NCBI RefSeq assembly: GCF_000647975.1
Contig: NZ_JFKE01000001.1
Span: 248,001 to 312,000 of the forward strand
Direction: 5' to 3'
Length of the DNA stretch: 64,000 nucleotides
From: Actibacterium mucosum KCTC 23349
Lineage (GTDB): Bacteria > Pseudomonadota > Alphaproteobacteria > Rhodobacterales > Rhodobacteraceae
In this document: piece after piece, positions 18,289-25,929 of the stretch
How positions within the stretch are numbered: position 1 is the stretch's first letter
Layout of the letters: every line of letters begins with the position of its first letter
The notes under the pieces: generated by a model
What the model was told of the DNA's origin: nothing
The model's database searches: none
The model's input: only the letters and a program-made list of their open reading frames with translations
Program-made: the position numbers and the translations under genes

Positions 18289-18768
18289 TCAGCCCTCGGG
18301 CGCACCGTGAACCGCGAATTGGTCCAGTCCTGCATCCTGCGGTTCGATCATCCGGTAGGCTTCGCGCACACCAGCCTGGGAAAGCTCGCGCGCCACGGTC
18401 AACAGGGTGTTGGCGCTGTGATCATCGCACAAATCCACCATCTGTTGCAGCTCTTCGCGGGCAACAGGCAGGGCAGCCTCTGCCGAAGGTGCGCCATAGT
18501 AGGTGACGAAATGGGTGGCCAGCATCTGGGCCAGTGTCTCCAACTCGGCCTCTTCAATCTGCGTAACCGCGACAAAGGTGACCCGGCCACCGGTTTCCAA
18601 TCCGAACCAGCCATTGGCAAAAGCCTGCCGAGCCTTGCCCACAAGGTCACCCTCGGACCAATTGGAAAACTCGAACCCGCCCGAGATGCACCACTCGCCT
18701 GTTCGCGCTGGCACGGCATAAACGCGCTGATCGCTTTCGTCGAAATGAATGGCGCGTGCCAGCATCAT
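18289..18768 (-). CDS. DUF6505-like protein in a four-gene operon beside the formate dehydrogenase locus
   Basis: This 159-residue soluble protein has an N-terminus (MMLARAIHFDESDQRVYAVP) followed by GEWCISGGFEFSNW, a pattern I associate with DUF6505 proteins of Rhodobacterales. The second half is helical (EAALPVAREELQQMVDLCDD). No signal peptide or cofactor motif is seen. The ATG at 18766-18768 overlaps the TGA of the ligase-like gene, and it is the last gene of the operon DUF6494-mrp-ligase-DUF6505. Function unknown. The constant company of an Fe-S carrier and a ligase-like protein suggests a role in preparing or modifying a formate dehydrogenase-associated protein. Confidence 0.8.
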   Translation of the reverse strand: MMLARAIHFDESDQRVYAVPARTGEWCISGGFEFSNWSEGDLVGKARQAFANGWFGLETGGRVTFVAVTQIEEAELETLAQMLATHFVTYYGAPSAEAALPVAREELQQMVDLCDDHSANTLLTVARELSQAGVREAYRMIEPQDAGLDQFAVHGAPEG

Positions 18769-19469
18769 GGCAGGTCCTCCAGCAAAGTGGTCAGCGGGAC
18801 AAGATGCGTGCCGTCGTCGTTGCGTAGCAGCATTCCGAAATCTTCGTCGACGCCAAGAAAGGTGCCGCTTTGGCCGGCAATCTCTGTCGGTTCGCCAATC
18901 CCATGGGCCAAACCACGCCATTCAGCGTGCAGTGGCCGGGTACCGTCATCCTCCCAACGCGTGATCCAGTGCAGGGTATGGCGCCCCCATGCCTCCAACA
19001 ACGCCGGTGGTGAAACGTCGGCGCAACCCTCGGCGAACAGGGCCGTCTGATCGGGCGTTTTGCCCATCTCGTCGCTGGGCGGAACCAATGGCAACGTAAA
19101 CCCGATAACCAGCCAGTCCGGTACGGCATCGGGTGCATTGTCCGCGGCCAGCGCCTTGAAGGCACCGCATCGTGCACCATTCACGCGTATACCGCCTTGC
19201 CATTCCAGATGCACCGCAACCTCGGGCGGGGCCAACGCACCCAAGGCATTTTGAAGCCCCACGCCACATAGCGGCAGCATGGACATGGCGCGCGCCAAGG
19301 GCACCTCGGGCGCAAACACCAAGGCCGCCTGCATTTCAGTCGCACCAAGGTTATAGGTGATCAAACCCGCATCGCAGCCCATCGCAGCCCGCAACGCCGC
19401 ATGGTCCAGCGCGGGGCCCGTGGCGGCCTCGCCCGACATCAATGGCGGGAAGGTGGGCGTATGGTTCAT
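18765..19469 (-). CDS. Biotin/lipoate protein ligase-like protein (DUF4444 type)
   Basis: This 234-residue protein resembles the BPL/LplA fold. AALVFAPEVPLARAMSMLPL and the VHLEWQGGIRVNGARCGAF segment resemble the BirA substrate region in which a W-P-N-D/V-G-x-K-x-xG motif normally binds biotinyl- or lipoyl-AMP. Here the usual lysine of that motif is replaced by an RCG stretch, so ligase chemistry is doubtful. A C-terminal SH3-like part (GQSGTFLGVDEDFGMLL) is also present. It overlaps Mrp upstream and the DUF6505-like gene downstream by four bases each, so all are co-translated. I know of no demonstrated substrate. Confidence 0.82.
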   Translation of the reverse strand: MNHTPTFPPLMSGEAATGPALDHAALRAAMGCDAGLITYNLGATEMQAALVFAPEVPLARAMSMLPLCGVGLQNALGALAPPEVAVHLEWQGGIRVNGARCGAFKALAADNAPDAVPDWLVIGFTLPLVPPSDEMGKTPDQTALFAEGCADVSPPALLEAWGRHTLHWITRWEDDGTRPLHAEWRGLAHGIGEPTEIAGQSGTFLGVDEDFGMLLRNDDGTHLVPLTTLLEDLP

Positions 19470-20521
19470 GCGATCAGGGCCTTTGCCACGTCATGGAAGG
19501 CGCGCGCCTGTGGGCCATCGGGGGCTGAGACCACGATCGGCGCGCCGCCATCCGAGGCCAGTCGGATCTGAAGATCCAACGGCACCTCGGCCAGCAAGGG
19601 CACGTTCAGTTTTTCCGCCTCGGCAGCAACACCGCCATGGCCGAACACGTGTTCCTCGTGCCCACAGTTCGAACAGATATGGGTCGACATGTTCTCGATC
19701 ATCCCAAGGATTGGCACATTCAATTGTTGAAACATATCAATCCCTTTGCGTGCGTCCAACAACGCGATGTCCTGCGGGGTGGAAACGATCACCGCGCCAT
19801 CCACCTGTGCCTTTTGCGCCAGAGTCATCTGTACGTCACCTGTGCCCGGTGGCAGATCAACCAACAACACATCCAAAGCGCCCCATTGCACCTGCGTCAG
19901 CATCTGCTGCAATGCACCCATCAACATTGGCCCGCGCCAGACAACCGCCTGGTCATCATTTGTCATCAGGCCCAACGACATCATCGTGACACCATGGTTG
20001 CGCATCGGCAGGATCGTCTTGCCGTCGGGCGACGATGGCCGGCCCGACACGCCCAGCATACGCGGCTGAGAAGGCCCGTAGACATCGGCGTCCAGCAAAC
20101 CCACCCGCACACCCTGCTGCGCCAACGCGCAGGCCAGGTTCGCCGAGACGGTGGATTTGCCCACCCCGCCCTTGCCACTGGCCACGGCGATGATCCGGTC
20201 GATACCAGGCACTTTTTGCGGACCTTGCGGTTCGGCGGGGCGCTGGGGGCGCAGATCAGGCGGCGGAGTTGGCGTGGAATGCCCAGTCATCACGATGGAG
20301 GTGTCCCGCACCCCGTCCAAAGCGCCCAGAATCTGTTCCGCCTGTTCTTTCACCGCGGCATAAGCCTCGGCTTGGCTAGGTGGAATCTCCATCACAAAGC
20401 GCACGGCGCCGGCATCCACGTTCAGGGCGCGCATCACGCCACTGGCCACGATATCGCCGCCGGCGACCGGGTCGGTAACAGTCTTTAGCGCGGCCAGAAC
20501 ATCCTCTCGCGTGGCGGTCAT
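19466..20521 (-). CDS. apbC: Mrp/ApbC-type Fe-S cluster carrier ATPase
   Basis: This 351-residue protein has an N-terminal MIP18-like domain (about 1-80, starting TATREDVLAALKTVTDP), a proline-rich linker, then a deviant Walker A SGKGGVGKSTVSANLACAL and the switch motifs typical of Mrp/NBP35 P-loop NTPases. The bridging cysteine pair CSNCGHEE, which holds the transferred [4Fe-4S] cluster, lies near residue 280. It delivers Fe-S clusters to apo-enzymes. The gene is embedded in an operon next to the polyferredoxin and formate dehydrogenases, which are rich in Fe-S clusters. That makes these proteins likely clients, although it could also be the general housekeeping Mrp. Confidence 0.93.
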   Translation of the reverse strand: MTATREDVLAALKTVTDPVAGGDIVASGVMRALNVDAGAVRFVMEIPPSQAEAYAAVKEQAEQILGALDGVRDTSIVMTGHSTPTPPPDLRPQRPAEPQGPQKVPGIDRIIAVASGKGGVGKSTVSANLACALAQQGVRVGLLDADVYGPSQPRMLGVSGRPSSPDGKTILPMRNHGVTMMSLGLMTNDDQAVVWRGPMLMGALQQMLTQVQWGALDVLLVDLPPGTGDVQMTLAQKAQVDGAVIVSTPQDIALLDARKGIDMFQQLNVPILGMIENMSTHICSNCGHEEHVFGHGGVAAEAEKLNVPLLAEVPLDLQIRLASDGGAPIVVSAPDGPQARAFHDVAKALIA

Positions 20522-20524
20522 GTC

Positions 20525-20722
20525 TCAGCTTTCCTCGCCGGTCTGCGGGGCAATTTCGCCGGTGACCTCATGGGTCAGGCCCAGCGCTTCGATCGTGATC
20601 ACGGCCTTCACCGAATAGGCGTCGCCACTCCCTTTTTGCAGGGCCTTTTCGATGGCTTGTTGCGAGGTCACGCCGACCTGTTTCAGAAACTTGCGCATCG
20701 ACATGTTGTAGGCGTCGCTCAT
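20525..20722 (-). CDS. Small DUF6494-like protein
   Basis: This 65-residue protein (ATG 20720-20722, ribosome site AAGGAG) opens with MSDAYNMSMRKFLKQVGVTS. A helix follows (QQAIEKALQKG), then a short beta part (AVITIEALGLTHEVTGEI). I associate this pattern with DUF6494. It is the first gene of the operon that continues into the Mrp ATPase three bases later. It is soluble, with no cysteine. The function is unknown. Its conserved placement with Mrp and the ligase-like gene suggests a small adaptor. Confidence 0.8.
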   Translation of the reverse strand: MSDAYNMSMRKFLKQVGVTSQQAIEKALQKGSGDAYSVKAVITIEALGLTHEVTGEIAPQTGEES

Positions 20723-20747
20723 GGGGTCTCCTTTGCTGGTGATTGAC

Positions 20748-20763
20748 GGCAGACCCATCTGCC
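20748..20763. promoter_or_regulatory. Palindrome GGCAGA-N4-TCTGCC in the divergent promoter region
   Basis: A perfect 6-4-6 inverted repeat lies in the 56 bp between the divergently transcribed DUF6494-like gene and the cytochrome c gene. It is a candidate operator controlling both units, or a chance hairpin. I found no second copy elsewhere by eye. Confidence 0.3.
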
Positions 20764-20778
20764 CCCTACCCTTGGGGA

Positions 20779-21522
20779 ATGCTGGGAATTCGTCGTTTTC
20801 TGGTGAGTTTGTGCCTGATCTGGGTTGCTGCAGGGGCCTGGGCGGATGATCGCGTGCTGCGCCTTTCGGCCCCCGAAGCTTTGACAGAAACCGGCCTTCT
20901 GAAACACATCCTGCCGCGGTTTTCCCTGAAAACACAGGTGCGGGTTGAACTTGTCAGTGACCGCCCCGACGCGATTCTCGGTACCGAAGGCCGCGCGGTT
21001 TTTGAAGGTGTCGGGCAAGTCTGGCATTTGCAGGTTCTGAACCCCGATCACCCTGCCAGCGACAGATTTTCCGGATGGCTGACCTCGCAGGTGGGCAAGA
21101 ACACGGTGACCGGGTTCGCACCGGATGGAACGGCGCTGTTTTCGTTGCCGTCGGCCCGGCAAGTGGTCGCGGTTCAGGTCGAGGCCGACGGTGATGCGGT
21201 GCTGGGCCTGCAAGTCTCGCGCGACAAATGCAGCCGCTGCCACGTTGTCGAAGACGGCAAACGCGGGTTTGGTATCGGTTCGACCCCCAGCTTTGGCGTA
21301 CTGCGCAGCCTGCCGGATTGGGAGGGACGCTTTGCCGGCTTCTATGTCCTGAACCCGCATCCGGCCTTTACCATTATCCCCGATGTCACGCCGCCATTTC
21401 CCGACAGTCGCCCGTCGCCAATCGTGCCCGTCACGCTGAATCTGGACGAGTTGGAGGCGATTTTGGCCTATGTCACTGGCATGCCGGCGGCCGATCTGGG
21501 CGGGGACCTCGTGCATCAGTGA
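20779..21522 (+). CDS. Exported cytochrome c with a degenerate TupA-like N-terminal region
   Basis: This 247-residue protein has signal peptide MLGIRRFLVSLCLIWVAAGAWA. Residues about 24-90 (RLSAPEALTETGLLKHILP, then a TQVRVELV strand) line up with the start of TupA-type tungstate-binding proteins, where TTTS-xxSGLLxxLLP is followed by a strand; the oxyanion motif itself has been lost. The second half carries a single heme-c site CSRCHVV (about residues 151-157), with possible methionine ligands further on. It lies between the Mrp operon and the polyferredoxin gene, close to tupBCA. It may sense or shuttle electrons in connection with formate oxidation. The fold match is by eye. Confidence 0.82.
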   Translation: MLGIRRFLVSLCLIWVAAGAWADDRVLRLSAPEALTETGLLKHILPRFSLKTQVRVELVSDRPDAILGTEGRAVFEGVGQVWHLQVLNPDHPASDRFSGWLTSQVGKNTVTGFAPDGTALFSLPSARQVVAVQVEADGDAVLGLQVSRDKCSRCHVVEDGKRGFGIGSTPSFGVLRSLPDWEGRFAGFYVLNPHPAFTIIPDVTPPFPDSRPSPIVPVTLNLDELEAILAYVTGMPAADLGGDLVHQ

Positions 21523-23465
21523 TCGCGCCGCTTTGACAGGTAGTCTTCGGTTGTGCGGGGGCGGGGGCGTTCTTTGCCGGCAAAAGGGTTTGCTTCCGAA
21601 TGGAACTGCGCATTTACCCGGCAATTGTCGCACATCTGGATCATGCGCAGCTTGTCAGGGTCGTTGAACATGGAATGGCCTTCGAGCTTGGCCATGATGT
21701 TGTCGATGGTCGATTTCACACCGAAAAGCGCGCCGCATTCGATACACGCAAACGGCTCTTCCTCGTGCAGCACGCGTTGCGACAGGGCGCGGTCGCTCAG
21801 GTCCAGCTGCGGCTGCAGGCTGATCGCGTCCTCGGGGCAGACCGTGGCGCAAAGACCGCATTGCAAGCAGGCGTCCTCCTGAAATCGCAACTGCGGCGCG
21901 TCTGGGTTATCGCCCAGCGCGCCGGACGGGCACAACGATACACAAGACAGGCACAGGGTGCAGGCGTCGGTGTTCACCAGAACTGCCCCATATGGAGCAC
22001 CATCCGGCAGGGGCAGCGTGTCGTCGCCCGGGTGCAGCGCGCGCGCAGACTGACGCGTGATTTGCCGACGGGTGCCCATCGGGGCCACCGGCGCCGCGAT
22101 TGCGTCGGGCACGACCGCTTCGAACAAGTGGTCCGACAACGCGTCTGGATCCACGATACTCAGCACTTCAACCATCCGGTCGCTGGTCAAAGCGCGCGCC
22201 AAGGCCGCCTGCGCTTCCATCGCGTCCAGATCTGCATGCGGGCCGGGCAGAAGTTGAACGGTGGCAAACCCGGCGGCCAAAGCGGCCAGTGCCTCGGCAT
22301 GGCCAAATGCGCCGATTGCGGCCATTTCCATCGGAATAACGTCTGCAGGCAGGCCGCGGCCATAACGTGCGGACAGGGCAATCATTTCCGTGCCGTGGGC
22401 GTCATGCACCAACAACCGCGGTGCGCTGCCACCGGCCTCGCGATAGGCGCGGGCAAGTGTCTGCACCCGGCGCATCGTCTGGTCCACAGGAGGTGCGTCA
22501 TAGCTGACTGCACCCGACGGGCAGGCGGACGAACACGCGCCGCATCCTGCACAGATCATCGGATCGATACTGACATGGTCTCCGTCGGGCGTGATTGCAC
22601 CGGTTGGGCACAGATCAAGGCAACGGGTACACCCCGTCTGCCCGGCGCGGCTGTGGGCGCACAACAGCGGCTCGGCGCGGATGTAAAGCGGCTTTTCAAA
22701 AACCCCGTGCAGTTGCGAAGCAGCAAGGATCGCCGCAGACACGGCACCCGGATGTCCGGGGTCTGCACGTAGATAGCCTTCACGCTTTTCCGGTGCGGGG
22801 AAAAGTGGCGTATTCCCGGACAGATCCAGAATGATGTCACATTGCGACTGCGCACCGTCACGCGGCGCATCAAAGGCGAACCCACCGCGCCCGCCAGGGA
22901 TCAGCGTCTGTACCCGGTCCAGCACCACGTCAAACTGACCCAGCGCGCCACCGGCACGACGCAAAGCACCGACCACCACGTCGAAACCGCGCGTGTCAGG
23001 CACCTCGGCAGGCTGGTCCAGCAACACCGTCACCCCAAGGATATCCTTCAACGCCTCTGCGGCAGCCAGCGCCACCTCGGGCGCACCAAGGATCAGGCAC
23101 GTTCCCTCGGATACCACGTCCACCGACTTGTCGGGCGTCGCCGGCAACAGCGCCTCGGCCACAAGGGCGGACATTTTGGGTAGTGTCGGGGCATCATCTG
23201 CGGTCCAACCGGCCCGATCGCGCAGGTCCAGAACAGGGGGCGCAGGTTGGTCCAATTCGCCTGCGAGCTCTTCAAATACCCGTGCTTCCTGGGCACAGGA
23301 AAAAATTGCTTCGCCGGCCTCGATGGCGGCTGCAGCTCGGTCAATCTGCGTGGTGCACAGCGCGGAACAGGGTTTGGGCACCTTTAGACCGGTGGTTTCG
23401 GCAAGGCCCTTTGCGTCGATCGTCTGAGACCCCAAACAATCGCATGTTATCAACGTCTTAACCAA
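21516..23465 (-). CDS. Large 4Fe-4S polyferredoxin associated with formate dehydrogenase
   Basis: This 649-residue cytoplasmic protein has four classical [4Fe-4S] motifs in two pairs: CTRCLDLCP with CAGCGACSSACP in the middle, and CTLCLSCVSLCP with CLQCGLCATVCP near the C-terminus. Extra cysteines are at the N-terminus (CDCLGSQ, PCSALC) and the end (CIECG, CDNC). A TTG start at 23463-23465 with GGGGGG four bases upstream is chosen because no ATG lies near the conserved TLITCDC opening. Similar proteins accompany DUF3305/DUF3306 genes in formate dehydrogenase loci of Shewanella-like bacteria. It is divergent from that block here. Probable role: electron transfer or maturation for formate dehydrogenase. 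Confidence 0.86.
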   Translation of the reverse strand: MVKTLITCDCLGSQTIDAKGLAETTGLKVPKPCSALCTTQIDRAAAAIEAGEAIFSCAQEARVFEELAGELDQPAPPVLDLRDRAGWTADDAPTLPKMSALVAEALLPATPDKSVDVVSEGTCLILGAPEVALAAAEALKDILGVTVLLDQPAEVPDTRGFDVVVGALRRAGGALGQFDVVLDRVQTLIPGGRGGFAFDAPRDGAQSQCDIILDLSGNTPLFPAPEKREGYLRADPGHPGAVSAAILAASQLHGVFEKPLYIRAEPLLCAHSRAGQTGCTRCLDLCPTGAITPDGDHVSIDPMICAGCGACSSACPSGAVSYDAPPVDQTMRRVQTLARAYREAGGSAPRLLVHDAHGTEMIALSARYGRGLPADVIPMEMAAIGAFGHAEALAALAAGFATVQLLPGPHADLDAMEAQAALARALTSDRMVEVLSIVDPDALSDHLFEAVVPDAIAAPVAPMGTRRQITRQSARALHPGDDTLPLPDGAPYGAVLVNTDACTLCLSCVSLCPSGALGDNPDAPQLRFQEDACLQCGLCATVCPEDAISLQPQLDLSDRALSQRVLHEEEPFACIECGALFGVKSTIDNIMAKLEGHSMFNDPDKLRMIQMCDNCRVNAQFHSEANPFAGKERPRPRTTEDYLSKRRDH

Positions 23466-23810
23466 GTTTCCCCCCTTGTTGAAACCGGTGTTTCGCGCCC
23501 TTATTTTGGGCTGGTTTCTCCAAAGGCTACACATGATTCGCGGCACCTCACAACCGGATTCAGGCCGGCGAATCCGTGGGCAGGTGAGCAAGCTGACGCG
23601 AAATTTGCGCAGGTGATTCGCCTGATTTTCTGCGGCCCATTAACCCAGAGAAATACTCAAGATAGACATCTTGACCCTGACCCCCCGACGCCCCACTGCA
23701 AGCTACCCATAATGTCCGCGCGCGGCCAAAGAGTGCGAAAGTATACAATTTTGCCTTTGTTGGCTTGCCCCCCTGTCCCAAGCTTCTGGGCCAAGGGAGG
23801 AACCATCTAC
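23466..23810. promoter_or_regulatory. 345 bp divergent control region with an 18-bp palindrome (TCAAGAT-N4-ATCTTGA at 23657-23674)
   Basis: This is the gap between the polyferredoxin gene (minus) and the DUF3305 gene (plus), which starts the formate dehydrogenase operon. It contains a perfect 7-4-7 inverted repeat at 23657-23674, a plausible operator, and an AT-rich GTATACAATTTT segment at 23741-23752. No gene was found in it. Confidence 0.4.
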
Positions 23811-24374
23811 GTGATCCGCAATCCGCACATGTATCGCCACATGCCGGTGGGAATCGTCCTGCGCAGATCGCCAGGCTCGACACGCTGGGTTGCGTGGAGC
23901 TGGCGGGCGACGGATGTGTTACCCGGCGCGGGGCCTGCCGATTGGCGCGAGCTGCGGCGCGATGGGGATGCCGTCGAATACCACGCGGCCACCGTTACCC
24001 TCGAACTTCATGGCGCCGAAACCGAGGCGTACCTGACCGGTCTGTCGGCTCGGGTGCCCAGCGTCTTCGTGGTCATGCGCGAGGGCCATGGCGACGAGCC
24101 GTTGGATGTGCTGCTGATTACGGCCTCACCGTATGAGGCGCAGGACTACACCGACAGCGGCGAAGAGATTGTCGAGAAGGTTCCCATGCCCGGCGGGCTG
24201 GTCGCATGGGTGCGCGATTTTGTCGAAGAGTTCCACCAGGACGAAGAGTTCGTCAAACGCCGCCGCGACAAGAAACGCATTGATCTGGTGCAGGATGGCA
24301 TTGGCGACCCGCGCATTGGCAAGCCGGGCGATATCTATGCATCGCCCAGCCTCAAGCGGAGGCGTTTGCAATGA
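23811..24374 (+). CDS. DUF3305 protein, formate dehydrogenase accessory
   Basis: This 187-residue protein has a GTG start at 23811 preceded by GGGAGG; ATG 23829 is an alternative. It opens with a MPVGIVLRRSPGSTRWVAWSW segment and contains LELHGAETEAYLTGLSARVP and VPMPGGLVAWVRDFVEEFHQ, matching DUF3305. Such genes, paired with DUF3306, recur beside periplasmic formate dehydrogenases in proteobacteria, but their biochemical role is not established. It overlaps the DUF3306 gene by four bases and heads a co-oriented run into fdh. It is soluble, with no cofactor motif. Confidence 0.88.
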   Translation: MIRNPHMYRHMPVGIVLRRSPGSTRWVAWSWRATDVLPGAGPADWRELRRDGDAVEYHAATVTLELHGAETEAYLTGLSARVPSVFVVMREGHGDEPLDVLLITASPYEAQDYTDSGEEIVEKVPMPGGLVAWVRDFVEEFHQDEEFVKRRRDKKRIDLVQDGIGDPRIGKPGDIYASPSLKRRRLQ

Positions 24375-24958
24375 GCCGCGATGACTTCTGGTCTCGCCGC
24401 CGCGAGGCCGTTGCTGAAGAAGCCCGCGCCGAACAGGCCGCGTTGGACGCGGCCGAGGTTGAAGCCGCCGAGGACGCACTGGCCAAACGTTCAGACGAGG
24501 AACTTCTGGCCGAGGCCGGTCTGCCTGAACCCGAGACGTTGGAAAACGCCGAAGAAGTGCGCGACTTCCTGAAAGCCGCGCTGCCTCAACGGCTGAAAAG
24601 CCGGGCTCTGCGACGTCTTTGGGGCCTGAACCCCGTGTTGGCCAACCTCGACGGGCTGGTCGACTATGGCGAGGATTTCACCGACGCCGCAACCGTGATC
24701 GACAACCTGCAAACCGTCTATCAGGTCGGTAAAGGCATGGTCACTCGGTTGGAAGAGATTGTCGAAGATATGAACGACGCGCCCTCTGACGAGAGCGGTG
24801 AAAAAGATGGCGAAATCCAAGATACGATTGAAACGCCTGATCCCGAACCTCTGATCGCCCAGACCGATCCCCCGATTGCCGACCCCGACGAACCGGTTGC
24901 CCTCGCCACGCCGCGGCGCATGGCGTTCCGGTTTGAAGCCACGGAAGGACCCGCATGA
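24371..24958 (+). CDS. DUF3306 protein, formate dehydrogenase accessory
   Basis: This 195-residue, highly acidic protein has an opening SRDDFWSRRREAVAEEARAE, a long charged helix to about residue 60, a central conserved part (LKSRALRRLWGLNPVLANLD, GLVDYGEDFTDAA) and a low-complexity acidic C-terminus. This is the DUF3306 layout. It overlaps DUF3305 and the TorD-like gene by four bases on either side. A scaffold or chaperone role in formate dehydrogenase assembly is a reasonable guess from its fixed context, but nothing in the sequence shows a reaction. Confidence 0.87.
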   Translation: MSRDDFWSRRREAVAEEARAEQAALDAAEVEAAEDALAKRSDEELLAEAGLPEPETLENAEEVRDFLKAALPQRLKSRALRRLWGLNPVLANLDGLVDYGEDFTDAATVIDNLQTVYQVGKGMVTRLEEIVEDMNDAPSDESGEKDGEIQDTIETPDPEPLIAQTDPPIADPDEPVALATPRRMAFRFEATEGPA

Positions 24959-25560
24959 CCGCCGAAGCGCAAACAACAATTCCCGAAGAAGATCGCCTGC
25001 GCGCAGATCTTTACAATTTTCTCGGCCTGCTCATGTCGGCCCCGCCGGATGCCACCATCCTGTCACAAACCGCCGGGCTTTCCGGCGATGACAGCGAACT
25101 GGGACAGGCCATCGGCACCCTTGCGCGATTGGCCAAGCTCAGCAAACCGGCGACGATTGAAAGCGAGTTCAACAAGCTGTTCATCGGGTTGGGGCGCGGT
25201 GAATTGCTGCCCTATGCCAGCTACTATCTAACCGGTTTTCTGAACGAAAAACCGCTGGCGCTGCTGCGCCAGGACATGAGCGTTCGCGGCCTCGCCCGCG
25301 CCGAGACCGTGTTTGAGCCCGAAGACAACATTGCCTCGCTGATGGAGATGATGGGCGCAATGATTGTCGGTCGTTTTGGAGCGCCCGCAGCTTTGAGCGA
25401 CCAGCGCGACTTTTTCAACCGCCACATTGCCCCTTGGGCCAGCCATTTCTTTGGCGACCTAGAAGGGGCCAAGAACTCGGTCTTTTACGTGCCGGTAGGC
25501 ACCGTTGGCCGTCTGTTCATGGAGATCGAGGCCGAGGCGTTTCGCCTGGGTCAGAACTGA
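24955..25560 (+). CDS. TorD/DmsD-family molecular chaperone for formate dehydrogenase
   Basis: This 201-residue all-helical protein has typical TorD-family segments: RADLYNFLGLLMSAPP, ESEFNKLFIGLGRGELLPYA with the SYYLTGFLNEKPLALLRQDM helix, EPEDNIASLMEMMGAMI, and FFNRHIAPWASHFFGDLE. These chaperones bind the Tat signal and apo-form of molybdoenzymes until cofactor insertion is complete. Its likely client is the Tat-exported alpha subunit encoded about 370 bp downstream. It overlaps DUF3306 by four bases and is followed by the Tat-target miniprotein. Confidence 0.92.
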   Translation: MTAEAQTTIPEEDRLRADLYNFLGLLMSAPPDATILSQTAGLSGDDSELGQAIGTLARLAKLSKPATIESEFNKLFIGLGRGELLPYASYYLTGFLNEKPLALLRQDMSVRGLARAETVFEPEDNIASLMEMMGAMIVGRFGAPAALSDQRDFFNRHIAPWASHFFGDLEGAKNSVFYVPVGTVGRLFMEIEAEAFRLGQN

Positions 25561-25601
25561 ACCAACCAATGCAAGCAAAGACAAAGAAAGGAGGTGAAGA
25601 C

Positions 25602-25790
25602 ATGAAAGAGGAAAAAGGTGCATCGCGCCGAGACTTCCTGAAACTGGCAGGTGCTTCGGCGCCCGCGGCGGCCGTGGCCGTGGCAGCAGGAGGTTCAACG
25701 CAGGCCGAAGCGGCCGAGCCTGACCTGACATCGGACAAGATGCAGGACACCGCGCATACGCGCGCCTACCTCGCTTCGGCGCGGTTCTGA
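25602..25790 (+). CDS. Tat-signal miniprotein of formate dehydrogenase loci (FdhX-like)
   Basis: This 62-residue protein starts at ATG 25602, with an excellent AAAGGAGGTGAAGAC ribosome region. It consists of a twin-arginine signal (SRRDFLKLAGASAPAAAVAV) and a short tail ending HTRAYLASARF. It corresponds to the family called formate dehydrogenase region TAT target. Its exact role is unknown, but it is nearly always located between the accessory genes and the alpha subunit, as here. The strong ribosome site suggests high expression. Confidence 0.92.
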   Translation: MKEEKGASRRDFLKLAGASAPAAAVAVAAGGSTQAEAAEPDLTSDKMQDTAHTRAYLASARF

Positions 25791-25929
25791 ACGCAAGGCA
25801 AGGCCCGGCCCGATCCGGACCCTGATAACCGCCAAGGGCAACTGGTTGCGTGACGCCCGACCGCCTGCGGCATTGATCATGCCAAGCAAGCGACGCCGTT
25901 GAAGCGTTGCACGCAAGGGAGAGAGAAAC

